Counted from the first letter of the stretch, positions 31,793 through 43,991 are shown. The stretch is DNA of 64,000 nucleotides from Persicaria tinctoria (GCA_037127255.1 JBANSL010000008.1:38019373-38083372); one strand, 5' to 3'. Program-made: numbers and translations. Notes: generated from the sequence alone by a model not told the origin.

Positions 31793-33211
31793 TGATGAAC
31801 GATTTTTAGTCACGTAAACCGTATCAAAATAAAACTCAAACCTACAAACTAGAACTAGTATAGCAAGTAAGTAAGAGGTCGATCCCACGAAGAATCAAGT
31901 ATTTCTCAACAATGTGTATTTACCAATTAGTAGAAGGGGTGTTTTGGTTGATTGAAATAAGAACAAAAACAAAACAAACTATAAACAGATTGATGCAAAA
32001 TAATTTAGAGAAGATCGCTCTACCTACAACTATCTACTTTATTTGGTTTAATTGATATTGTAACTTCCTCTTGTCCTTTTAGTCTTCCTATAAATGCCCT
32101 TGTCCCAACCTAATATAGTTACTAGTCAAACCAGTCCTAGAAACCCTTATCAATCAAAGAGTACCTAAAGAAGGATTAACCCAGTTGATACCTTTAAGTT
32201 CAGAGATTAACCAAGGTATTTGCAGTCCCTAAAGAGGGATTTAACAATACATCCAACTTCCTACTCATTTAATTAGTTCAACCAGCCCTAAAGGAACAAG
32301 TTTGCTACTTAGGTTAAGGTTCTCAACCAGGAATCTACAAAACCTTAGCAATTGAATTGATTCTAGCTAGTTGCGTAGGCTAGATATAATAAATCAATCA
32401 AACACGCAAGTACAAAGAAGTTGAAACATTCAATATAGGAAATAAGGAACAAGATTAAGAAACTCACAATCAATCAAAATAAAGGTTCAAATTGCAAGTA
32501 GAACTAAGAGAGTTTAGCCTCCCATGGCGAACATCGCTCTCTCTCCAATTGTCTGATAGAATGTAGAATAGAATAGAAGTTGTCTAGAAATAACATAATT
32601 CGGCCTTTTAAAACCAAAGTCGGCCAAAGACAAAGTAACAAGGTTTCTTAATTAATCAAAATGCATCGTTCCGCTGGCGACCCATGCTGCGGCCGCGGCA
32701 TCAGCTTCTCTTCCACAGACCACTGCAAATTGATTAGCTGCGGTCGCGGCATGGTTGATGTGGCCGCAGCCAGGGGCCTTTCACGGAAAATCTATCTCGA
32801 ATTTGCTCTTTTGTCAACAGGAAAGTTGTAGTTCTCTAAAAGAGCTTTCCAACGCTTGGTCAAAATAGTCAATCGGACAATCGAGGCTTCCAGAAAATGC
32901 ACAACAAGTTCAGCATGTCTGGCGACAACTTCTGCAGACTTATTCTTCGTTTAGGTCCGCTTCTTCTTCTCTGGACCTCTTGAGATATTCATGTAAGCTT
33001 CTTTGATCAACTAGCCATTCTCATGTAATGCGTCACCAACCCATGTCTCATCCTCAGATCCACAGTTACCTGAAATAATCAATAAAAGTGTGTAGATTCC
33101 GACTCCACCAACATAAAGAGCAAATACGCAAATTGTACTTAAACCATGCATGATATGCATCATAACTAAACTAAATGCAACCTATTATGACCATCTAAAT
33201 GCATGCTACCA
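31793..33211 (-). repeat. 5' LTR of element D (1419 bp)
   Basis: TGGTAGCATGC at the outer end, CGTTCATCA at the inner end. It contains GCGGCCGC-type motifs at 32689-32769 and the conserved block at about 32825-32915, in the opposite orientation to that in A and C. Confidence 0.8.
32689..32769. repeat. GCGGCCGC-type motifs in the D LTR
   Basis: GCGGCCGC at 32689-32696, GCGGTCGC at 32740-32747 and TGGCCGCA at about 32761. The same octamer GCGGCCGC lies in the D internal region at 31155-31162. Confidence 0.6.
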
Positions 33212-33307
33212 CAAGCCCTCCCCGCCTCTCAAAATCACTGTCTCCTAATTCCGCCCAAGCCGTCGAGCCACTGCATCCGAGCGCCTCCCATCACTGGCGA
33301 ACCCACA
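33212..33307 (+). repeat. 3' LTR of element E, first piece
   Basis: It matches about 15162-15256 of the 5' LTR. The first 339 bases of the LTR are missing, replaced by the outer end of element D. Copia element J interrupts it at 33308. Confidence 0.8.
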
Positions 33308-33576
33308 TGTTGAAACAGAAGATCTGGTGCCATTTTCCTTCACCTCTTCCTTTGGTTGTTAGAAGAAGCTGTTAAATTCTCTAACTGATCGACCCTTCTG
33401 TTAATACATGTTTAGCCTATAAATAGCATCTCTTCCATTGTACAAAACACGTTTTTACACAATACATTGAATGAGAGAAATGTTTGTCTGGACAATCTTC
33501 AACTCTCTCGTTCTTCATCTCCATCTCTCATTCTCTTTAATTGATCTTGCTTACTGCTAGATTCAATTAGTCTTCA
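33308..33576 (+). repeat. 5' LTR of element J
   Basis: TGTTGAAACAGAAGATC to TTAGTCTTCA, 269 bp, with TATAAATAG near 33419. By eye about 16 differences separate it from the 3' LTR, so the insertion is not recent. Confidence 0.85.
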
Positions 33577-33588
33577 TGGTATCAGAGC
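33577..33588 (+). promoter_or_regulatory. Primer-binding site of element J
   Basis: TGGTATCAGAGC, an exact initiator-Met tRNA complement, directly after the LTR. Confidence 0.85.
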
Positions 33589-33645
33589 GAGAGGCGTGGT
33601 TTTGATCTTTCGTTGCGTCCTCTTCAACAATCCATTCACAATTCG

Positions 33646-35061
33646 ATGTCGTCGTCATCAGGAGAGAGATCCGTTGAAAGAAGGAGATCTGAGACCATCA
33701 CCTCAACAGATATATGGAGTCCGATGTTCATACATCCATCAGACAACTCAGGACTGGTGTTGTCCACGATCCAGTTGGTCAGAGACAATTATCGCCGATG
33801 GAGAAAGTCGATGATGAACGCTCTGTGTGTCAAGAACAAATTTTGGGTGATTTAAGGCTCCATCGAACCAGATGTTGACAATCAGAATCAGTGGAATCGG
33901 TGCAATGATATTGTGTGCTCCTGGATTCTCAACACTGTGTCAATGGAGATCTGCAACTCAATCGAAGAATACGACACTGCATTCGAGATGTGGAGAGATA
34001 TCAAGGAGAGTTATGGCCAGAAAACAGGCCACTCATCTACCAAATCAAGAAGCGTATATCGGCATGTTAACAAGGTACTTCATCCCTCACCGAGTACTTT
34101 ATAAAATGGAAAGGTTTCTGGCAGCAATTAGCCTATGTGGTAAATGTCGAATCCGATAGTTTACAAATGTGGTAAATGCACCTGTAATCTGCAAAAGCAG
34201 CAAGAAGATGCTGATCAAGAAGCCAAACTTATGATCTTCTTGATGGGATTAGGTGAGAAATTTGAATCTCGTAGGCGTCAAATTCTCCTTACTGTTCCAT
34301 TGCCCAATGTTAGTACAACTCACTCATTGTTGCTACAAGATGAACTGAGCTCCAAGGGCACGAATCTTCTGAATGCTGGTGTATCAGATAGGACTGCTCT
34401 CATGGCTGTTGTTGGTGATGATAAAAACCAAGGAAAGCCAAAGGAAGGAAAAAATGGAAAGTGCAGTCATTGTGGAGGGAATCACAACGTTGAGAAATCC
34501 TGGGAGGTGATCGGTTATCCTAGCTGGCATTACAAGAGCAATGATAAACCTCAAATGCAAAAAGAATATGAGTCCAAGAAGAAAGACTTCAAGAAGTCAT
34601 ACAAAGCAAACATGATAGAAGCTGGGAGTTCCTCTTCTGATGGTGGAAGCTCCACAAAGGCACCACAGATGTCAACTGAGCTTCAACAGATGATGTCCAA
34701 CTCTATTTCCTTCTTGGGTAACAATAGCTCAGCTAGTCATGAATCTCATCTTGCAGGTAATCTGTGTTTAAATGCTTCTGTCGGGTCAAAATTATGGATC
34801 ATGGATAGTGGGGCAACCGATCACATGGCCTATGACATCACTCTCTTAATTTCTATTTGTCCTGTTTCTAATACTTTTATAAACTTACTTGATGGGACCA
34901 TTAAGCCTATTACTTATACTGGAACCATCCAATTATCCACTATGACATTAAACAATGTTCTATGCATTCCCAGTTTCAAATTCAACCTTTTGTCCCTTAG
35001 CAAATTATGCATTGAACACAACTGCCAAATTATCTTACAATCTGATGCTTGCTTTGTCTAG
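33646..35061 (+). pseudogene. gag and protease of element J
   Basis: The ATG at 33646 (MSSSSGERSVERR) opens a copia gag frame broken by a TAA at 33853 and a frameshift near 34080. From 34144 it runs open through a zinc knuckle CSHCGGNHNVEKS, whose last Cys is Ser, and the protease site WIMDSGATDHM. It stops at a TAG (35059), where a Gln codon is expected. The N-terminal gag core is recognisable but could not be translated whole. Confidence 0.75.
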
Positions 35062-35118
35062 GACTGAGCAAAGAGGAAGATAATTTCATATGGTAACCAG
35101 CTTGGAGGCCTCTACTAC

Positions 35119-36063
35119 ATGGATCCTGATGTCACACCACCTGCTTCCCAAGCCTTCTCTACGGTCAGTTCATTCAACCCTTTCTCAATTTTGTTACCTA
35201 AACACAATGTTCAAATACCCAGCTCTACTGCCTTGTGGCATCTCCGATTGGGCCATGCCCCTTATGTGAAACAGACCAGAAATTCTTTCAAATGTAGTTT
35301 GTCTCATGCTAATGACATTTTCCAAGTGTTACATTGTGATGTATGGGGTCCCTATGAGCATCAAACCATGAATGGCTATAGGTTTTTCTTAACCATTATT
35401 GATGACAAAAGTAGGGGTGTTTGGGCTTTCTTGATGAAAGACAAAGATGAAACCATCTCCCACATTAAATCCTTCATACATATGATTGAAACACAGTTTC
35501 AAACCAGAGTTAAAATTCTCAGAAGTGATCTTGGTACTGAGTTTAACAACTCTCCTATGGCCTCTTTTCTTGAAACCAAAGGCATCATTCATCAAAAATC
35601 CTGCAAATCTACACCTCAACAAAATGCAAGGGTTGAGAGGAAACATAGATATGTTCTTGAGATTGCTCGTGCTCTCATGGTCCAATCCTCCATCCCTCTT
35701 CATTTCTGGGGTGACTACATTCTGACAGCTACTTATATAATAAACCGTTTGCCTAATCCCCTCCTTCACAACAAATCTCCCATTGAAATCATATTTGGAA
35801 AACCTCTTGAGTATTCTCACATGAAAGCCTTTGGATGCCTTTGTTATATGTCCATTGCTACTGCACCATCCAAAAAGAAATTTCAACCACGATCACACCC
35901 TTTCATTTTTCTGGGTTATCCCTATGCTCAAAAAGGGTACAAAGTGTACAACATTAAACTTGGAAAATGTCAGGTTAGTAGAGACATTCTATTCTTTGAA
36001 CACATCTTCCCTACTCTCAACTCAGAAATCATACCCTTTCCTCATCTCCAAACACATCTTTAA
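35119..36063 (+). pseudogene. integrase of element J with missing zinc finger
   Basis: It is open for 314 codons. WHLRLGHAP is followed directly by KQTRNSFK, so the part normally holding the rest of the HHCC zinc finger appears to be deleted in frame. The catalytic triad is visible: HCDVWGP (Asp), RSDLGTEF (Asp) and NARVERKH (Glu). The C-terminal FGCLCY and RSHPFIFLGYP region is present. Confidence 0.75.
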
Positions 36064-36107
36064 CCACCATCATTGATGAAAATTTCCCATTTAACTATAG
36101 TCAACCT

Positions 36108-38087
36108 GTGGATATTGTCCATGAGATACCTGCACCCTCTGAGACACCTGTAACCACACCACCCCAATCTGAGACATTTGGTCACACTGATCCTGCAGGT
36201 GATCTTGCTGACCATGTTGACTTTGAGAACTCCCTGTCTTTAGACACATTTGACCCTATACCTGAATCACAACCTGTAAGACATTCTACCAGAACTCACA
36301 AAGAACCTGTATGGATGAAGGATTATGTAGGATTGGGCTCCAGGAAGGTCACCAATGCATCATCTTCCTCTGCTATGGTAACCCATCTCTATCATTTATC
36401 ATCTTTCCTTTGTTATACAAACATCTCACCCTCTTATCAAGCTTTTATAAGTCATGTGGCTCCCTATTCTGAGCCTAGATTTGTGACAGAAGCAATTAAA
36501 CACCCTGCCTGGTGTGAGGCTATGTTGGTTGAGTTAGGTGCCCTTGAAAGAAACAACACATAGACCATTATGCCTAAACCTGATGGACAATCTCTAGTTA
36601 TATATAAATGGCTCTTTAAGCTGAAATTCAAGGCTGATGGATCATTGGAAAGGGACAAAGAAAGGTTAGTAGCTAGAGGATTCTCTCAGATTGAATGTCT
36701 TGACTATGGACAGACCTTTGCACCAGTGGCTAGGATGGTATCTGTTAAAACACTTCTTGTTGCTGCTGCTGCTCAGGGATGGCATACTTGTCAAATGGAC
36801 GTCACCAATGCATTCCTACATGGGGATCTTGAAGAGGTGGTTTATATGTCTATGCCACCAGAGTATAACTTTCTCAAAAGCTTAGAAAAGTCCAAGCAAT
36901 AAAGCACTGATCTTTGTGCTCAGGAGGAGTGTAGGAGTTATCACAAAGCCAGAAACCTGTGTTGCAAGCTAAACAAATCCCTTTATGGGTTGAAACAAGC
37001 ACCAAGGCAATGGTTCACCAAGTTTGCAGAAGTTATCCAGAAAGCAGACTTCAAGCAATCTGAGTATGATCATGCTTTATTCACTAAGTATGATGAGGGA
37101 AAGATTACAGCACTGCCAGTGTATGTAGATGATATGATAATTACATGAAACAGTAAAGAAGAAATTGAGAGACTGAAGGCACATCTTCAACTACATTTTC
37201 AGATCAAGGATCTGGGAGAAACCAGGTACTTCCTTGGGATCGAAATTGATAGATCTGAGGAAGGAATCTTCATGAATCAGAGGAAGTATGCTCTTGAGTT
37301 GTTGAAAGAGTGTGGCATGGAGAATGCAAAACATATGAGCACACCCTTGGATTTGCACTGTAAGCTCACTGATGAAGGAGAGGTTTGTAGCAATCCCCAA
37401 CAATATAGAAGGTTGGTGCGAAAGTTGATCTATCTAAAAGTCACCAGGCCAGACATCACCTACTCGGTGCACATCTTGAGTTAGTTTATACAAAAGCCAA
37501 CCACTGAGCATTGGCAAGCTGCTAACCACCTACTCAGGTATATAAATGGAGCACCTGGACAAGGCCTACTGATGTCAAGCAAGTCTGGCTTGAGACTAAC
37601 AGCATTTTGTGATGCTGATTGGCAAGCTGGTCCCATGACAAGGAAGACCATTACTGGGTTTTGTTTTCAACTTGGAGGATCCCTTATATCCTGGAGGTCC
37701 AAGAAACAATCTTTTGTAGCCATGTCTACTGCAGAGTCTGAGTATAGGGCTATGGCTATGACCTGTTGTGAGTTAAAATGGCTTGTAGAAATGTTGAGTG
37801 ATTTGGATGTATCTCACCATCAGTCCATTGATTTGTTATGTGATAATCAGGCAACCATTCACATATCTATAAACCCAGTCTTCCACGAGAGAACCAAACA
37901 CATTGAAGCAGATTGCCATTTGGTTCGATTAATGGTGAAACTAAAGTAAGTCAATACAAGGTACATATCTACAAGGGAGCAACCATCTGATATGTTCACC
38001 ACGACACTAAGTGCTGCTCAAAGTAAGAAATTGCAAGAAAAACTTGGAGTAGTAGATGTGTTCTCCAACTCCAAGTATGAGGAGCAG
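36108..38087 (+). pseudogene. reverse transcriptase and RNase H of element J
   Basis: One frame with stops at about 36561, 36900, 37146, 37482 and 37947. The RT shows [48 protein letters not shown] and the intact box YVDDMI. RNase H shows FCDADWQAG, STAESEYRAM and CDNQATIHI. Most stops look like single transitions, for example TAG where TGG or CAG is expected. Confidence 0.8.
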
Positions 38088-38356
38088 TGTTGAAACTGAA
38101 GATCCGACACCATTTTCCTTCACCTCTTCCTTTGGTTGTTAGAAGAAGTTGTTACATTCTCTAGCTTATTGACCCTTCTGTTAATACAAGTTTAGCCTAT
38201 AAATAGCATCTCTTCCATTGTACATAACACGTTTTTACACAATACATTGAATGAGAGAAATGTTTGTCTGAACAATCTTCAACTCTCTCGTTCTTCATCT
38301 CCATCTCTCATTCTCTCCAATTGATCTTGCTTACTGCTAGATTCAATTGGTCTTCA
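38088..38356 (+). repeat. 3' LTR of element J
   Basis: TGTTGAAACTGAAGATC to TTGGTCTTCA, 269 bp, preceded by the purine-rich ATGAGGAGCAG. Confidence 0.85.
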
Positions 38357-40490
38357 CCGCCGCAGTGAAACCTTGCCGGAGAAACCCCACGAACAGCAGG
38401 TCGGGCCCTCGCTGCATCCGCCTCCGATCGCCACTGCCATCGCTGCCGATCGATTGCTTTGTCAAGGCCACCCGAGTCATCTCCGATTGTCGCTGCTGTG
38501 TCATCGCCCTAGACCGCCGGCGACCTGATCCACCAGAACCGCAGCCACAATCATAGTCCTTGGACGGAGATCGCCCAAGGCCGAGCCGTGCTGCCTTGGT
38601 CTTCGATTGCCGCCGCTTTTCATTGTCGACCAACCGCCTCTGTTGTTGCCTGATTTGCCGCCGCTCATCACTGCCCGAGCCGCCGAAGGGAGTGCTTTGC
38701 CGCTGCCCATTACCGTCGAGCCCCTCGCCTGCACCGTTAGCCCTCGACGCCAGAGGGATAACCTCACCGAGCCTCGTCGAACTTGCCCTGTTCTCCTTCT
38801 CTGTACGAAGACTCCCCTTATTTACGCTATTCTCGTTTTTGGCCTAAGTTAATTATTTATTAAGTTATACAGCCAATATTTCTAAACTATTAGATTCTTC
38901 CCCTTATTTAGGTTGTTCTCCTTCTCTGTACGAAGCACCCACGCTAGATCCCGCTCCCGGAGGAATTTATATTGGAATAAATTCTTAACTTCATAAAAGT
39001 AATTCAATTTTAAATTGATTTAAGTAAAGTTAATTTTATTAAATATCAATATTAAATATTCCATTTTCGTTGGATTCAATAGGTGCTAAAATCTCGTCTT
39101 GTTCTCGTAAACCGATCATTGAAGGTTAAGGCAAGTGATTTCGTTCAAACGCCTTTTGCGTGTTTCGTGATTCTTTTGTTGTGCCTTTTAAATTCTTCCG
39201 TGTCGAATGCGGCCTTGTGGTCAATTTCCTTGCCAATTTCGATAAATTGCATACCCGTCTGGTTGATGTAATTTATTTTTTTATTCATAAATTGGCATGA
39301 GTTAAATTAATGAGCAATTATTAAATGAATTATAGTGATATGCGTATTAAATGTGATTGTTTGTTTATAACACGAGATAAGTGAAAGTTGCCCATTTTCT
39401 TCCTCCTAAATTGCATGATATTCTGCTAGTTTCTTTCATGCAAACTAGTGGCATGTGCTTGTCCATTTTTTATTTAATTTCATTAGTATGATCACCTAGT
39501 ATTAAATATTAAATCTGTTATAATTAAGATGTGCATCTCACGTGGTGCGGATTGACTTAAAGTCAGTTGCGAGGGCTATCTCGCAGGTTGGGAATAGTGT
39601 AAAGCCCAATCTAAAAGGTTCCATGGAATATCTAGACTTCAAACAGTCTCAGGTCGCAGTCCTAGTTGGGTCTGGACCCGTGGTACTATTAGACTTCAAA
39701 GTCTCAGGTCACAGTCCTAGTTGAGTCTGGACCCGTGGTACGATTAGACTTCAAAGTCTCAGGTCGAAGTCCTATTTGAGTCTGGACCCGTGTCACTACG
39801 TTTTATATTGTTATTATCGAGATTATTGATAGGTGATCAATTCCGTTATATTATACTTCACTCTTATTCGAGGTATAATTCCTTTTTTTATCATATAATC
39901 GATCGTTATGATCATCGGAGTCATGTCGTGAATTTTTACCTTTTTTATTCAGTTTCCACTAATAAATATTCATGTCTTTCCCTTAACCTATAACATACCG
40001 TTTTATGGTCACTGTAAGGTTAAAGTATGAACATTTTCCCTATCATTTGCGAGTCTTAATTGTACTACCCATCATATTTATTGGATGGCTGGTGTCCTTC
40101 ATTCTCACGAAACACCAGACCATATTCCACAGGTGTAGTGCAAACAACGGAGCAGGAGAGAGTTGAAGAGCAGGCTATCATTTATTAAATCTTTACACTA
40201 CAAAGATTTGGACCTTTAAAGTTTCTGCATTGCTACTTTAAGTTTTAGCTATTTTGGAGTTATTTATACTTTATTGTTTTGGGTATCTTCATGTTATTTT
40301 GATCGGATATTTAAAACTAGGATATTTATTTGACTTCCGCCTATTTTATTTTATTTGCTTAAATTATCATCTTGTTTATGGGAGCATGGTTGCATGTCCC
40401 TATAAGCCTCAGGTGAATTCAAAGACATTAAAGTTTGCGGATTCACTAGCGCTGTAACGTTCCCTTGGGATTTAAAAGGGGGTGTTACCA
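38357..40490 (+). repeat. 3' LTR of element E, second piece
   Basis: It resumes at CCGCAGTG, matching about 15258 onward, and ends GGGGGTGTTACCA at 40490. It carries the same CpG-rich block (about 38360-38790) and 55-bp tandem array (39636-39797). Near its end it has about 170 bases (about 40307-40470) that the 5' LTR lacks. Confidence 0.8.
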
Positions 40491-40776
40491 CCGAATACTA
40501 ACTTATTCTACCAAATAAGGTTGTTTCTATTTCTCGAAAAAATATAACTATTAATGTTTAAAAACTGAATGAATAAGAATTAACCGGAGTGGGTACACAT
40601 TGAAAACCGAAAATGATTGGCAAAAAAAATTATTCGGTCGCATGTGACAAATTATTCAGTGTAATTGGTAACTTTTGATCTAAACGGGATGAAAAGAAAT
40701 ATATTATTAGGTAACACATAAAATATTATTAAGTGGAATTGACAAATTTTTAAAAATGACGAAATCAGGTACAAAC
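40491..40776. other. AT-rich flank right of element E
   Basis: No gene. ATTATTCGGT-like words recur, as in the left flank of E. The last 8 bases (40769-40776) are the left target duplication of the next element. Confidence 0.4.
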
Positions 40777-41617
40777 TAGACATGGCCACGGGTCACGGGT
40801 CGGGCGGGTCGACCCATGACCCGCCTAGTTGGTGACTCGCCGAGTCGGTGACCCGCTGGGTCCGAGGGTCGGCTCGGGTCATGGGTCAAGGAAAAGCTAA
40901 CCCGTGACTCGGCGGGTCCGACCCGGGTCGACCCGCCGGGTCAACCCGCCATTTCAAATTTATTTTTTTGAAAAAATTATTTTTAATAAAATAAATCTAT
41001 AATTATTATGTAAATTATATAAATTATATAAATTATTCTTAGAATAATTCATATTCACAATATTACAAAAACTAATATGTAATGGCAATGTGGGACAAAT
41101 GAACCCCCATTCTTCTCCTTTTATAGATTTGAAAGTCTTCCTTCCATCCCCTCAATTCCAATGTGGGACAAACACTACATCCCACTTCGAAAATATGGGG
41201 TTAGAATGAGAAGTCATGAAGTTATATATATGTAACCCACTATTCTATTTCTCCCACTTCACTTGTTTCCTACATTTCCTACATTGGAAATGAAGTTTGA
41301 GAAAAAATATATCCTCGTAATTTGTCCTCTTAGATCCTATATTGAAATTATTGTGGATGAAAGAGGTGGTATGGAGATATAAAATCTTCCCACATTTTTA
41401 ACACTTCATATCAAAGTGATAAAATGTGTTGTGAAGATTTTATGTTCACCTATCATTTTTTTTAATAGTTAATTTTTAAAAAAAATAATGTGACCTACCG
41501 GGTCAACGGTCAAACCGTTGACCCGGCGGGTCATCCATTTTCCACCCACCAATGCCACGTGGTCGAGCCGCCACTCTGACCCGTCGATCCGATGGGTCGG
41601 ACCCGTGGCCACGTCTA
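40777..41617. mobile_element. hAT-type MITE (841 bp)
   Basis: Terminal inverted repeats TAGACATGGCCACGGGTC (left) and TAGACGTGGCCACGGGTC (right, read inward) match at 17 of 18 bases. The flanks GTACAAAC and TTACAAAC form an 8-bp duplication with one mismatch, the hAT length. The subterminal regions are GC-rich with repeated GGGTC and GACCC words; the middle is AT-rich and has no transposase. Confidence 0.8.
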
Positions 41618-43023
41618 TTACAAACCAAAGAAAATAAAATTATTTATGGTTGGAAAAATAATCATCAAATGGGGAAGCCGTAAATGGACGGGTCTTGTGC
41701 AATTGGAAGCTTGATTTTAGTGGGTACACGTGCCTGATATTTGTGAGTAGGGAGGATTCAATGCGGGTCCCACAATATTGTTAATTAAAATTAAAAACAT
41801 AAATATCTTTTAATCCTAGCCTTCCATCCTCTTTCAATCAAAGGCCTAAATTTTAGCACAAGATATATCTTAAGGGGTGTGTACTCTTGAACCACCCATA
41901 TATAAATATGCAAAAGTTCAAATATAAAATTGCCTTCGGGTGTAAAATTAGCTTAATGTGTAAAATTTCTAAATATGGTGTACGCGCCCAATATAGAAAA
42001 TCAATTAATGGGCCGACCCAAATAAACGCTAAAAATTATCTGTTTCTTTCTCCCGACTCTGTGACCTTGTAGCCATGGAGGTCGATCCAGTGCTTGAAGA
42101 AGACGACCGTCATCGGGAATCTTCCGATTAATGGAGCAATTGCAGAGGAGGATTGACAATTTTGCATATTCTATCTTCTCCCTCTATTCGATGTCGATTC
42201 CCTTTGTGAAGGAAGGAGTACAGGCCAGCCGTTCATACGTTGCTTCCTCTTCGATCAATTAGGGCTTTTGGGTTCGATTTCTTAATGTCCTAATCCCTCA
42301 AGGTTAAATTGATCCGCTTGGGGTACTTCTCTATCTATTCCATCTCTTTTTTGCCCTTCATCTGCTCTTACTGTTTTAGGGCAAGGAAATCGACGATTTC
42401 ATCGCCGATGCGATTATCAGTCAATTGCTTGTTTTGGATCGTTAGGACATTTTATTGTTCATCAACTCCCCTTTGGCTCTTTGAGGTTTTCTTTCATGTC
42501 TATGTTATAATTTCTTTTAATTTCAATTGTCCTTCTACTCATCCATTCATCCTTTTGTTCATATCATCCGTCCTTCTGCTCACTGAGAGGGTTCGATTTA
42601 ATCCGGCTTCAATTAAACCTCCTCTTGATTTCCCTTGTGTATTATCATCCTTCTATTCATCATCCTCTCGATTGCCCTTCTGCCTGTTACTCAGTGCTCA
42701 CAACAATGGCCCTTTTGTTAAGTAATTTGCTTGTACAAATTAAACTGTAGATTATTTGATGCAGATTAAACTGTAGATTATTGATTTGTAGTGTTGTTAT
42801 CTTGTGTGATTCTTACGTATGAAAACCGTTATGCCTTTTGTCTTGTTTTAGTTTGTTGCAAATCAAACGTTCTGTTGTTCAAATTTGTGTTTTCATCTTC
42901 GTGTGTTGATTGTCACACTTGAGATCTTTGTGAATAATTGGAGGATTGTGAGTGTGCAGTTGCATTAAGCCTATGAGAATATGCATATATCCCCCAATTC
43001 TTGGGAGCCTTCAAATCTGATTC
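41618..43023. other. Host-like DNA with gene-like 5' fragment
   Basis: An ATG at about 42074 opens MEVDPVLEEDDRHRESSD and then a stop. It is followed by a CT-rich, intron-like stretch with short frames (42309-42725). A short repeat TTAAACTGTAGATTATT occurs twice near 42740-42785. I see no complete gene. Confidence 0.3.
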
Positions 43024-43991
43024 TGATAACTCCATTCCCTTGATGAAAATCGGAATAAGTTTCAAAGGCTTTAACAGTCTGTTTGCGTCAAAGATCTTGA
43101 AGCTTCAGCTGTGTTGATGAAACACAAAACCTGTTTTATGATATTATGCTCGAATATTATTTTATATTATTCTATATTTCCAGATATTCATACTAACATT
43201 CCAGGAAGTTTTTCAAATAATATTTCCTTCCCAAAGTCGAAAAGTGAAGAAGGACACAATCGGAGATCAAGGCTTTAAAAGTTTCCAAGTATAGAAGATC
43301 TCGAAGATGCCATGATCAGCCCAGTCGTTGAAGAGAAGATTCTTCTCTGAAGGCGCCGATTTGTTCTCTATAAAGGAAAGGAAGAAAAGAAGACATACAT
43401 ACATTCGGAGAATACAAGCTCTCATTTGCACTCAAGCCTTCAAGTGAAATCTGCCTTCTTCGTGTGCTCTCTGCTAGTCCTTAAGAGTCTGCTATTTCGT
43501 TTCAAAGCATTTGAGAGTTACACAGTGAGCTTATAGGATATATTTCGAGAGAGTGTTATACTCGAGAGTTTGTACCTCAGGAAGTGAACATTAGGCGATT
43601 GATTCACGAAGTGTAAGAGGATTGTACTAGATAGTTGAGAGAGGTGGGGCCCTTCCAGATTGGTCTAGGACTCCAAGGGAACGCGAGTTGACTAGATTGC
43701 AATTGTATAGGAGAGAGGCTTCTCGGTGAGCTATTAGGATCCTAAGTCTTGTGAATCAATAAAAGTCGGTTGAATCCTAGGGTTGTGGAAGAACCATAGG
43801 CGGGGACGTAGGCTAAGTTCCTGCCGAACCTCGTAAATAATTCATTGCGTCCTTTACTTACTGCTTTACCTTATTTCCGCACTTGGTTCGAATTGTTTAA
43901 CTTTGTGATTCAGGTTTTCAGAGAAAAGACTAAGTCTAATCTCAAAGGGTTTTGCACGAGCGTCAAAAGTCTTGAGACTATCTGCGAAAAA
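43024..43991 (+). repeat. 5' LTR of element I, first piece
   Basis: TGATAACTCCATTCCC to TCTGCGAAAAA. It matches the outer 95% of the G LTR. The final AAAAA (43987-43991) is one copy of the target duplication of element H. Confidence 0.85.

Larger units (their letters stand above)
27020..33211 (-). mobile_element. Element D: gag-only Athila/Tat-like retroelement
   Basis: On the minus strand: full 5' LTR (33211-31793), tRNA-Asp-type primer site, leader hairpin, broken gag-like ORF, double hairpin with splice-donor-like site, internal and terminal polypurine motifs, and a 190-bp remnant of the 3' LTR. No pol is present. A foreign 1.57 kb insertion lies at 28467-30034. Confidence 0.8.
33308..38356 (+). 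mobile_element. Element J: Ty1/copia retrotransposon (Ale/Retrofit-like)
   Basis: Two LTRs of 269 bp each, an initiator-Met primer site and gag-protease-integrase-RT-RNase H in copia order. Its N-terminal gag (SDNSGLVLS, NDIVCSWILN) suits the Ale/Retrofit group. It is inserted in the 3' LTR of element E. The flanks CCACA and CCGCC do not give a clear 5-bp duplication, although the target is expected to read like CCCACCGCAG. Confidence 0.85.
14822..40490 (+). mobile_element. Element E: Tekay/Del-type Ty3 chromovirus, split by later insertions
   Basis: 5' LTR (14822-17290), initiator-Met-type primer site, degenerate leader, pol in two pieces (18380-20767 and 25877-26617) and a 3' LTR in two pieces (33212-33307 and 38357-40490). 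The pol motifs ([31 protein letters not shown]) fit Tekay. Element C interrupts integrase, D replaces the start of the 3' LTR and J interrupts that LTR. No matching target duplication is visible: TATAC on the left, CCGAA on the right. Confidence 0.8.

Noticed and set aside
35389..35886. 165-codon minus-strand ORF
   Set aside because: Antisense to the integrase of element J, which has clear catalytic motifs.
42074..42725. Intact host gene starting MEVDPVLEEDD
   Set aside because: The frame stops after 18 codons and no further coding exon can be recognised.
43024..43991. Solo LTR of a SIRE-like element
   Set aside because: Its missing inner end and the rest of the element are found after element H, at 61212 onward, and AAAAA flanks H on both sides.
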